From assembly GCF_000485595.1 (NCBI RefSeq), contig NW_014577783.1:65497-96554 (forward strand): a DNA stretch of 31,058 bases, written 5' to 3'. The notes under the pieces were generated by a model. That model did no database searches, was not told where the DNA came from, and saw only the letters and a list, made by a program, of their open reading frames with translations. Source of the DNA: Priapulus caudatus. Taxonomy: Eukaryota; Priapulida; Priapulimorpha; Priapulimorphida; Priapulidae. Below, one piece after another: positions 1-8,640 of this stretch. The translations under genes and the position numbers were made by a program. Within the stretch, counting starts at the first letter, position 1. The number at the start of each line of letters is the position of its first letter.

Positions 1-150
1 TATAATATATATATATTATATATATATATATATTATAATAATATAATTATACATAATTATTACATTACTATAATACTATACTATATATATATATACTATA
101 TATATATATATATATATATTATGTAAATATACCCAAGCTACCCAAGCTAG

Positions 151-175
<25 letters not shown>
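1..175. repeat. AT-rich microsatellite
   Basis: Almost pure alternating T/A with short interruptions, including the doubled phrase ACCCAAGCT near 130-150. It ends where the first copy of the large duplicated segment begins (ATTATATGCTGATGTG). The second copy of that segment is preceded by CG dinucleotides instead, so this AT run is not part of the duplication. Confidence 0.9.
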
Positions 176-182
<7 letters not shown>

Positions 183-476
183 GCTGATGTGAATAGAAGA
201 GATGAAGCAGGATAAACAGATATATGATACACTTTGGTATGGCACGGCACGGAATGTGATCTTCGGTTGTGAGAAAAAACGCGAGTCGGCCCGAACCTTT
301 GATCAGATATAGCAGAGGATGTCGAACTTCTGGTAGTAAGGTGTAGTAGCGAGGAGTAATGTAGAACTTCGTCTGCGATGTGTCGTCCTTTGCACCCTCG
401 TCTACTTCTGATGCATCACGCCCTCCACCCTATAATCATATCTATATCGATCAAACTACTTCAATAGCAGAGGTTC

Positions 477-776
477 CCCACGAGGCACTTCGGAGCGTTT
501 TCAATAAAATATAATGCTAAATAAATCACGAATCTATTTACTACCAAAGTCTTAATGTTTCTCTACTCTCCTTCACCGTATTTATTGCCGACAAGCCGTG
601 CCTGCCAAAATGCCGTCCAGCCACAGCAAACACGCCACCGAACGCACCGCTGCTGCGCTGCTGCACGCTATCGCACACTACACATAAATATGGAGTAGTA
701 GGACAAGGGAGATAGTAAAATATATTTCGTATTTATTTAGCATATATATTTTATTGAAACGCTCCAAATGCCTGTT
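477..776. mobile_element. MITE-like inverted-repeat element (copy A, noisy)
   Basis: This is the copy A counterpart of the better preserved element at 4726-5010. The left arm (GGAGCGTTTTCAATAAAATA, about 490-540) is complementary to the right arm that ends GAAACGCTCCAAATGCC near 772. Several 1-base indels break the arms here. Both copies of the large segment carry the element at the same place, so it was inserted before the duplication, or the two copies are alleles of one locus. Confidence 0.75.
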
Positions 777-1339
777 GGTTCCGCACACTGTTATCTCCTA
801 AGTGGGCCAGGCAATTCATGCTCGCGTGTCCTTCAGTAGCAGTAGTGAATCATTAACCTTGACAGTACTAGAGCCACGTCTGCATTCTCCGCTTAGCTCA
901 CACTCACTCGGGCCGGCGTGTAAACCGAGATAAGACCGATAATCTGGCCTCAACGAGAATTTAACGCCGATATGATATGTGTTCGATATGATCAGTTTTT
1001 TCTCTTACAAGCGATCTAGTTTTTCAACTGGCCCAGCGATTAACATACGCATCAGACTCTTACGCCGCATTCGGTTAGATACATCTCATGAACGGAAACA
1101 GCAAAGGTAATTGCATTAACAGCGGTCTAGCGATATCGGGCCCGAAAATTTTCTTGGCTCGCGCACGATAGGTGACGCTGCCTGTAAACCACATTCTTTT
1201 GCGCTATCCGTCCAACTCATCTATTACCGCTTCGGGCGACGGCATGCCCAGCATTTTCTCCGATTTAGAAGTGTGCGTGGTACGTACGTATGGCTGAACA
1301 TTTGTTGTCTGCGAGCTTGAGATCTGTGCGAGTTTTCGT

Positions 1340-1590
1340 GTTTTTCCGGCAAGTTTTCCTGCAGGATGCCACAAATAATTCAACGTGTGACATGTGTTCG
1401 CGTTGTCCTCGTTGGTTCATGTTTTTTCGCTCGATTTTCACTTGAGGATGGCATATAATGCATGCTGTATTCACTATTGTATGCGCTCTTGTTGGTTAGC
1501 GTTTTCGCCTTCCAAGTTTTCACTTTGAAAGTAACTATTGTATACTGCGTTAGTGTGTACTTTCTCTCTTGAAGCATTTTACCTAATGTA
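1340..1590. repeat. Stem-loop trio, copy A (indel-damaged)
   Basis: Homologous to the three spaced stem-loops at 5531-5703. The stems are recognisable (GGCAAGTTTTCCTGCAGG near 1352, CTCGATTTTCACTTGAGG near 1430, CCAAGTTTTCACTTTGAAAG near 1513). Each has lost perfect pairing through one or two base insertions or deletions relative to the other copy. Confidence 0.65.
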
Positions 1591-1614
1591 AGAGTTTTAT
1601 GCGACTTAAACGAG

Positions 1615-2155
1615 AGGAACGAAGAAGAGAGAGTGCTAGTATATAAGGAATAGAGAAGAGAGAAGTAGAGAAAAGGAGGAGAGAGTAGAAAGGAGAGGAG
1701 GAGAGAGGAGAGGAAAGGAAAGAGATGCAGAGAGACAGAGAGGCGAGAGAAAGAAAGAGAGAGAGCGCGATAATATAGATAGACTTAAATAGAGAGTGTT
1801 ATGAGAGATGAGAGAGAGAAAAAATAAAATCCAGCGATTCATATATAGTAATGAAAAGTCGAGAGAGGAGAGAGAGGGCAAAAGGAACAGAGGCGCAAAC
1901 AGAGGAAGAAGGGAGATGACGACTAGGAGAGAGAGACGAGAGAAGAGAGAATAGCGAAGAGGAGAAGGGAGAGTCTGTGATTAGTGTCGTGGAGGAAGGA
2001 ATGCGAGTTAAATAGATAAATAAAGATACAGCGACATAGCACATGAAGAGGAGAACGAAAGAGCGATGAGAACGAGCAGAGGAGAGAGAGCGAGATACAG
2101 AGCGTGTGATGTGTGTGACAACAGAGAGAGACGTGCGGTGTGTTGAGAGAGAGTC
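1615..2155 (+). repeat. Polypurine (GA-rich) tract, copy A
   Basis: About 540 bases in which the + strand is overwhelmingly A and G, built from GAGAGA, GGAGA and AAAGA words. It has the composition of H-DNA/triplex-prone sequence. Its partner in copy B is 5771-6275. The Ser/Leu-rich open frames on the opposite strand are a by-product of the repeat and are not genes. Confidence 0.9.
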
Positions 2156-2450
2156 TCTTTATTAGTTCATTGGATGAAAAATGCGGAGGACACTGAAAGA
2201 TATCCGCGCACCAAACAACTCCGAGCGGGCAATTTCATTACAGATGCTGAAATTCGGGGCATAGAAAAAACTACAGCCGTAGGCTGGACCACGAATTATT
2301 TTTACGCGAGTGGTAGTTTTCGCCAATTATAAAACCTCTCCTAGTTAAGACCCCGCAATTGGCAATTCTGGTAATACGTTTACATAGCTTTTTACATGCC
2401 AAGCCCACTTATATAAGAGTAGGACTGGAGTATAGGCGCGGGCACGGGAG

Positions 2451-2744
2451 ATTTCATGACCACGTAATTTTTCATCAAATATTATTTATATGTGGTTAGC
2501 CATCATAATAAGCATAAATTACTGTGATGTACAATAAATGTGTATGAATTTGAATTTTGTGATCGATTCTCATCCAATCAGCAGCCTTGTGACATGAAAT
2601 TATGAAGTTCATGTTATCGTAAGTTTTCACTTAAGTAAGTTTAGTTTAAGTTGGTTTCTGGCAACGCTGTTAAAATTAACCTTAACATTAACATTAGACT
2701 TAAAATTAATCGTAACTTTACGAAGTTTCTGACAACGGGCCCCT
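2451..2744 (+). other. Gene-free AT-rich spacer with two shared fragments
   Basis: No gene seen. The first 75 bases (from TTTCATGACCACGTAATTTT) resemble 9848-9925 (TTTCCATGACCACGTTATTT) in the same orientation and then diverge. At 2655-2740 the phrase GTTTCTGGCAACG recurs as GTTTCTGACAACG, with AT-rich TTAAAATTAA words between. A related phrase lies inverted near 9096-9117 (GTTGCCAGAAACTTCGTAAA). Confidence 0.6.
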
Positions 2745-2900
2745 GGTTACACTTACCCTGCTCCGCCTAGCTCTACATTAGTCATTACAATTTACATGTT
2801 ACAGTTACCCTGCTCCGTCTAGCTCTACATTGCAGATTACTGTTACCCTGCTCCGCCTAGCTCTACCATACATGTTACAGTCACCTTGTTGATTCTTGCT
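2745..2900 (+). repeat. Minisatellite with CCCTGCTCCGCCTAGCTCTAC core
   Basis: The core CCCTGCTCCGCCTAGCTCTA occurs near 2756, 2808 (one substitution) and 2846, separated by variable TTACATGTTACAGTTA linkers, so the period is irregular (about 38-52 bases). The same core is present at 8449-8610. No coding potential is evident. Confidence 0.8.
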
Positions 2901-3254
2901 CTGCCTCACAAACCATCACTACCCTGCTCTGTACTATCTCGTAGGAACGTGGATAGACAAACATGACTATGTATCGAGCTATAGTACTATGTACCCGAAT
3001 GTAAACCTGTCAATCACATTACCGATGTTTATAATTAGGGCAGGTTCAGATTCGTCTCCCTACGGACTGACCGTCGGTCGGTTGGTCGGTCTGTCGGCTA
3101 CACTAAGCCTCGTTTTTGTCGGCGGCGACTGGCGGATCCGGCTCTCCCGTAGTCACGTGATGCACACGGGAAGCCACCCACCTAGATGGCTGTCATGTTG
3201 GGCGCCGGCTGAATTCCCCGCGGTGCACCCCTACACCACCCATGCTGTTACTGT
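2901..3254 (+). other. Gene-free spacer
   Basis: No gene could be supported. A plus-strand open frame from 2896 has no recognisable domain and runs into the GA repeat. The part 3055-3185 (CTCCCTACG ... CGGGAAGC ... CCTAG) weakly resembles 11340-11550, in keeping with the second large segment having a matching but longer middle. Confidence 0.5.
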
Positions 3255-3259
3255 GATGC

Positions 3260-3460
3260 AGGGCCAGAGAGAGAGATCGCGAGAGAGAGAGGAGCGGTAG
3301 GGAGTATGAGAGAGGGGGAGTGAGAGAGAGTGAGTGAGAGAGAGAGAGAGAGTGAAACAGAAATGTATGTATAGAGAGAGCGAGAGAGAAAGATGTAGAG
3401 TGAGAATGAGGGAGAAAGAGGGAGCGACATGGAGAAAGAGGGGGAGAGAGAGTGAATTCT
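3260..3460 (+). repeat. GA-rich low-complexity tract
   Basis: Degenerate (GA)n with GAGTGA and GGGAGA words on the + strand. The corresponding tract in the second segment (about 11920-12135) is shorter and more interrupted. Confidence 0.85.
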
Positions 3461-4356
3461 CGCGACATTTTTGCCGAGGTACGCCCGGCCACAGACCGGA
3501 TTATATAATCGCCCCAGCTAGACTTCCCCCGCAGGGTTCTGCGAGGAAGCATTGCATACCCGAAGTGTTTACGATGCAGAGCAGTAAAAGGGACATCGTT
3601 GCCGTCTATAGTAACCCTGACCAACGTGACTTGGCGACTCATAAGTATGGCGGAGACAGACGGAACTGTGGGATCCCGTGACTATCACTGTGTCCCAGGA
3701 CGCCAGCCATGGGGGTCTCACACCAGGAACTCGCTGTCTCACTATCTCTCTCTCTCACGCACACGCGCGCGCACTGACTATCTTTCTCCTCCCTCGCTCC
3801 CTCTCTCCCTCTCATTCCCGGCTCTCTGTTGCTCTGTTCCCGCTGTTCTCTCCTACTTTATAACGCTTCTAGAACGACTGATAAACACGCATTAGTGAAA
3901 CCGGTTGCTTTAGTAGGTGGGGATCTATTTTCCACAAGTCGAACTTAAGCTGTCGATATCATTAATGCAATGACTGAGCGTTTCTCTCTCGAAATCGCGT
4001 TTGTTCGCTGCACAGGCTAATCATGAATCCAGCGTGTCTGTGTGTCCTGCTCGTTCACTGGTCAGCAGAGTAACGTCATTAGGTCGTGTTTAAAATCACA
4101 TCGTGATTGGTTCTGAGCAGTTTTCGAACATCTCGGAGCATCTCTTTGACAACATTTCGGAACATCGACTCGGCAGATTTATCTGTCGGCATCCGATTAA
4201 AATCTGATCAATAGTTTAGGAAACCAGAGACACTTTCATCACAAATATGACTTAGAATTTAAAGGGACTATTCAGAAGCAGACGAGAACCTAAAATTATA
4301 ATAAAATATTAACCATTTCTAAAAATGTGAACTATATCAATCCACAGTGTTGATCC

Positions 4357-4361
<5 letters not shown>
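3330..4361 (+). repeat. Large duplicated segment, copy A, right part
   Basis: Aligns in the same orientation with about 12040-13255. Clear anchors are GTGACTATCACTGTGTCCCA (3678 and 12541), CGCTTCTAGAACGACTGATA, and the 3' stretch ending at the CT microsatellite. The second copy has about 55 extra bases near 12225-12285 and about 100 near 12345-12530. No gene is recognisable. Open frames here are short and differ between copies. Confidence 0.88.

Positions 4362-4430
<69 letters not shown>
4362..4430 (+). repeat. (CT)n followed by (CG)n microsatellite
   Basis: A CT dinucleotide run passes directly into about seven CG dinucleotides. The alternating CG part is a Z-DNA-prone sequence. It is the exact junction between the first and second large segments. 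The same (CT)n(CG)n signature closes the second segment at 13256-13326. Confidence 0.95.
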
Positions 4431-4725
4431 ATTATATGCTGATGTGAATAGAAGAGATGAAGAGATAAACAGATATATGATACACTGGTATGGCACGCAC
4501 CGATGTGTCTTCCGGTTGTGAGAAAAACGCGAGTCGGCCGAACTTTGATCAGATATAGCGAGGATGTGAACTTCTGTAGTAAGGATGTAGTAGCGAGGAT
4601 GTAATGTGAACTTCTGTCTGCGATGTACGATGGGCGGTGTGCACCTCGCTACTTCTGCTGCATCACCGCCTCCACCCTATAGATCTATCTATATCGATCA
4701 AACTCTCAATAGCAGAGGTTCCGCC

Positions 4726-5010
4726 CACGGGCACTTGGAGCGTTTCAATAAAATATAATGCTAAATAAATACGAAATCTATTTACTACCAAAGTCTTAAT
4801 GTTTCTCTACTCTCCTTCACCTATTATTGCCGACAAGCCGTGCTGCAAATGCTCCAGCCACAGCAAACACGCCCACCGAACGCACGCTGCTGCGCTGCTG
4901 CACGCTATGCACACTTACACATAAATATGGAGTATGTAGGAAAGGGAGATAGTAAATATATTTCGTATTTATTTAGCATTATATTTTATTGAAACGCTCC
5001 AAATGCCTGT
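4726..5010. mobile_element. MITE-like element with long terminal inverted repeats
   Basis: About 285 bases bounded by arms of roughly 65 bases. The left arm (about 4725-4789) contains GGAGCGTTTCAATAAAATAT and AATGCTAAATAAATACGAAA. The right arm (about 4949-5012) is its reverse complement; the 41 bases 4737-4777 and 4960-5000 pair perfectly. Outside the arms the phrase GGTTCCGCC stands on both sides (4717-4725 and 5011-5019), a candidate 8-9 bp target-site duplication. There is no transposase frame, so it would be non-autonomous. Long arms with a 9 bp duplication would suit a Mutator-like family and 8 bp a hAT-like one; I cannot choose. Confidence 0.85.
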
Positions 5011-5530
5011 GGTTCCGCCACTGTTATCTCCCTAAGTGGCCAGGCAATTCATGCTCCGTGTCTCTTCGTCAGTGTGATCATGAACCTTGACAGTATCTAG
5101 ACACGTCTATTCTCCGCTTGAGCTCACACTCCTCGGCCGCGTGTAAACCGAGATAAGACGATAATCTGGCAACGAGAATTAACGCCGATATGATATTGTT
5201 CCGATATGATCAGTTTTTCTCTTACAAGTCGAGTTTTCAACGGCAGCGAATTAACATCACGCATAGACTCTTACGGCATTCGGTTGATAGCATCTCATGA
5301 AGCGGACACATGAAGGTATTGCATTACAGCGTCTAGATATGGGCCGAAAATTTTCTGGCTCGCGCACGATGGTGACGTGTAAACCACATTCTTTGCGCTA
5401 TCCGTCCAACTATCTTTACCGCTCGCGAGCGCATGCAGATTTTCTCCGATTTAGAAAGTGTGCGTGTACGTACGTATGCTGAACATTGTTGTCTGCGAGC
5501 TTGAGATCGTGCGAGTTTTCGTGTTTTTCC

Positions 5531-5703
5531 GGCAAGTTTTCCCTTGCAGATGCCACAAATAATCAACGTTCATGTGTTCGCGTTGTCCTCGTTGGTTCAT
5601 GTTTTTCGCTCGAGTTTTCACTTGAGGATGGCATATAATGATGCTTTCAGCTATTGTATGGCTCTTGTTGGTTAAGGTTTTTCGCTCAAGTTTTCACTTG
5701 AAG
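5531..5703. repeat. Three spaced stem-loops, about 77 bp apart
   Basis: Stem-loops at 5531-5550 (GGCAAG-TTTTC-CCTTGCAGA), 5609-5626 (CTCGAGT-TTTC-ACTTGAG) and 5685-5703 (CTCAAGT-TTTC-ACTTGAAG). All follow a GTTTTTC lead and two follow GTTGGTT. The pyrimidine loop is conserved while stem letters differ with pairing kept in most positions. A fourth, half-matching CTCTCTTGAAG lies near 5735. This is a tandem repeat of about 77 bp. Whether it is transcribed is unknown. Confidence 0.7.
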
Positions 5704-5770
5704 TAACTATTGTATATGCGTTAGTGTTACTTCTCTCTTGAAGATTTTACCGAATGTAAGAGTTATGCCG

Positions 5771-5801
5771 ACATTAACGAGAGGAACGAAGAAGAGAGAG
5801 T

Positions 5802-5847
<46 letters not shown>

Positions 5848-6039
5848 CAGAGAGAGAAAGAGATGCAGAGAGACAGAGAGGCAGAGAGAGAAAGAGAGAG
5901 AGCGCGATATATAGATAGATAAATAGAGAGTGTATGAGAGAGAGAGAGAGAGAAAAAATAAATCCAGCGATATATAAATAGATAAATCGAGATAGATAGA
6001 GAGAAGGGAGAGAGAGCGCGCAAAAGAGAAATCGAGAAA

Positions 6040-6083
<44 letters not shown>

Positions 6084-6275
6084 GCGAAGGGAGAGGGAGA
6101 GTCTGGTGATTAGTTCGTTGGAGGAAGAATGCGAGTTAAATAGATAAATAAAGATACAGCGACATACACAGAGAGAGAGAACGAAAGAGCGAGAGAACGA
6201 GCGAGAGAGAGAGCGAGATACAGAGCGTGGATGTGTGTGACAGAGAGAGAGAGTGGGTGTGTGAGAGAGAGTCTC
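5771..6275 (+). repeat. Polypurine (GA-rich) tract, copy B
   Basis: Partner of 1615-2155. It contains longer pure (GA)n runs (5810-5845, 6040-6078) than copy A, interspersed with ATAGATAGATAAATAGAG words. Repeat-length differences between the copies are larger here than in the flanks. Confidence 0.9.
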
Positions 6276-6552
6276 TTTATTAGTTCATTGGATGAAGAAT
6301 GCGAGACACTGAAAGAATCCGCGCACCAACAATCCGAGCGGCAAATTTCTTACAGATGCTGAAATATCGGGGATAGAAAAATACGCGCGTAGGCTGGACC
6401 ACGAATTATTTTTACCGCGAGTGGTAGTTCGCCAGCTATAAACCGTCTCCTAGTTAGACCCCCGCAATTGGCAATTCTGGTAATTACCGTTACATAGTTT
6501 ACATGCCAGCCCACTTTATAAGAAGTAGAGACTGGATATAGGCGCGGGCACC

Positions 6553-6904
6553 GGGGAGCACGAAAATGGCGGGCGCGGGATTTTTTTTTAACAAGCTTGC
6601 GCGAGGATGCGATAAACTGGTTCCGTTTTCGAACCGGAATAATTTTAAATTCGGTCACGTATCGTATCGTATCGTGTCGGGCTCGCATCGCAGTCGTTTT
6701 GTGTTTTGAGAATTAAAGATTAATGATGAATCACGTAATATTACGACACCGGGGGATGTCGTCTGAGGTGTGATCTATGTCGCCCTTTACTAGTGACATC
6801 ATGTCCGAAACTTTAACACGACGTATGGCTGATGTAGATTCGAGTGCCTGCATGTACGTATATGCTCGCCTGTATACATAGAGTGCTAAATAATGTTCCG
6901 AAAT
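6553..6904 (+). other. Gene-free spacer
   Basis: Nothing recognisable as a gene. It holds a T9 run near 6581, a small hairpin GGTTC-CGTTTTC-GAACC near 6620, and a short CGTAT repeat near 6655-6675. A minus-strand frame of 112 codons (6350-6688) crosses the segment boundary, lacks any known domain and is disrupted in copy A, so it is not called. Confidence 0.5.
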
Positions 6905-7514
6905 GTTAATACGTATAGGTTAATACGTATAGGTTAATACGTATAGGTTAATACGTATAGGTTAATACGTATAGATTAATACGTATAGGTTAATACGTAT
7001 AGGTTAATACGTATAGGTTAATACGTATAGGTTAATACGTATAGGTTAATACGTATAGGTTAATACGTATAGGTTAATACGTATAGGTTAATACGTATAG
7101 ATTAATACGTATAGATTAATACGTATAGGTTAATACGTATAGGTTAATACGTATAGGGTTAATCACGTATAGTTAATACGTTTATAGATTTAATACTTAT
7201 AGGTTAATACTATAGTTAATACGTATAGGTTAATACGTATAGGTTAATACGTAAGTATTAATAGTATAGGTTAATACGTATAGGTTTAATACCGTATAGG
7301 TTTAATACGTATAGGTTATACGTATAGGATTAATACGCTACATAGGTTAATACGGTTAATAGGTTATACGTATAGGTTAATACGATTAGTTTAAAATACG
7401 TATAGTTAAGATAGCATAGGTTTAATACGTATTAGAGTTTAATACGTATAGGGTTAATACGTAATAGGTTAATAACGTTAGGTTAATTACGCCTATAGGT
7501 TAATACGTATAGGT
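6905..7514 (+). repeat. 14-bp tandem array (GTTAATACGTATAG)n
   Basis: About 43 copies of GTTAATACGTATAG. Each unit carries the 8-bp palindrome ATACGTAT. Up to about 7150 the units are essentially perfect, apart from a few G-to-A variants (ATTAATACGTATAG near 6971, 7097 and 7111). After about 7154 almost every unit has an insertion or deletion. The flanks are unrelated to the unit. Confidence 0.97.
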
Positions 7515-8440
7515 CGATGCTGACACGCGTGGCTACAAGTGGCTAGCTACTTTATCTCTCTCTCTCTCTCTCTCTCTCTCGCTACATATATATTAATATA
7601 TATATTATCTGGCTCGAGGCAGAACTCAAAATAACACCATACTATTATATATGTCTCAGGTGGCTTACTCTTCATCATTGATCGAGGCCTCTTCTGAGTC
7701 TCCCTCGCGATATTACGTATCATCGGCCTCAAGACTTTTCATTGCTGCACGCCACCAAGCTTATTTAAATAGTAAATTTGTCCAAGATTATTTAACGTGT
7801 TTTTATATACGTTTTGCAGGCCCAGCGTTGCGCTGATTCCACTCTCGCTCGGCTGCCCCCTCCTATGGTACGTCGATCTCTTTTGTCCCACGCACGCGCT
7901 CTCTCCCGTGCTTCTGCGTCTTACTCTGCACTACTCTCGATCTCTGATACTACACTTTCATTCATCACTCTAAGCGTGTCCCACTCTTCTCTCTCACTCA
8001 ACTCTCCGCCCTCTCCGTTAGCGTTCTCTTAGTTTCACTGAGTGGGAATCTTTGCTTCGCGCTTACTCTTTCTTCCGTCGTAAAAATAACAAACTGCATA
8101 GTCAGGAATCTAAGCTAGCTTACGCTAGGGCCTCTTCAGTCAGTGGGAGCTTCTTCAGCCATCCCTACACCTGTGCCTCGTTCACGGGCGGGTCGCGCTC
8201 GCTCGCCGACCAACTTGGTAACGGTTTCGAACAGAACGCATTTTGTTAACTTACACGGTGCAGGTGGCCGAGGAAAAAATCCACGAGGAGCATGAAAAGA
8301 TTTCGGGTAGGAAAAAACTTGCCCGCTGCCGCCGCCGCGTGCTATTAGGCAGAAACGAGAGCGGTTTCCGGCGGTCTTGACCCCCGCTGCCGTCGGAGAT
8401 GTCAACGCCTCTGCAGACCCGCCTAGTTACCTGACGGGTT
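7515..8440 (+). other. Gene-free region with short (CT)n
   Basis: A CT run lies at 7555-7580. A plus-strand frame at 7651-7836 has no recognisable domain, although TTTTATATACGTTTTGCAG at about 7801-7820 has the look of a splice acceptor. Downstream sequence to 8040 is C/T-rich. No exon can be supported. Confidence 0.4.
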
Positions 8441-8640
8441 ACGAGATACCCTGCTCCGCCTAGCTCTACCTCCACACGTTACCTGTCTACCCTGATCGTC
8501 CTAGCTCTACATGGCAGATTACTGTTACCACTGGATCCGCCTCAGACGCCTTCTCACATTACAGCCGCAAGCATCCTACAGATTACCTTGCATCGCGCCT
8601 AGCTCTACATGGCAGTGCTGTGACTGCGTGTCACCCCTTG
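8441..8640 (+). repeat. Degenerate minisatellite sharing the 2745-2900 core
   Basis: The core CCCTGCTCCGCCTAGCTCTA is intact at 8449 and recurs in altered form at 8490-8510 (CCCTGATCGTCCTAGCTCTA) and 8594-8608 (GCGCCTAGCTCTACA). The linker GGCAGATTACTGTTACC is also shared with 2830-2850. Confidence 0.75.

Larger units (their letters stand above)
176..2450 (+). repeat. Large duplicated segment, copy A, left part
   Basis: The whole stretch aligns end to end with 4431-6552 in the same orientation. It starts at ATTATATGCTGATGTG and ends close to GCGCGGGCAC. Differences are mostly scattered 1-3 base insertions and deletions, not clustered substitutions, which looks as much like uncorrected sequencing error as like divergence. 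No gene is recognisable inside: open frames are short and are interrupted differently in the two copies. It contains a MITE-like element, three spaced stem-loops and a long polypurine tract, each annotated separately. Confidence 0.9.
4431..6552 (+). repeat. Large duplicated segment, copy B, left part
   Basis: Direct repeat of 176-2450, offset about 4.25 kb, starting immediately after the CG microsatellite. It reads more cleanly than copy A: inverted-repeat arms and stem-loops are intact. Homology stops near 6552, just after GCGCGGGCACC. Beyond it copy A continues with sequence resembling 9848 onward, while copy B continues with unique sequence. Confidence 0.9.

Noticed and set aside
6600-6660. 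Possible tRNA T-arm (GGTTCGAAA on the minus strand)
   Set aside because: Only four of five stem pairs form, and there is no A box or acceptor stem at the right distance.
6350-6688. 112-codon minus-strand frame at the end of the duplicated segment
   Set aside because: No known domain, and the homologous stretch in the first copy is frame-disrupted.
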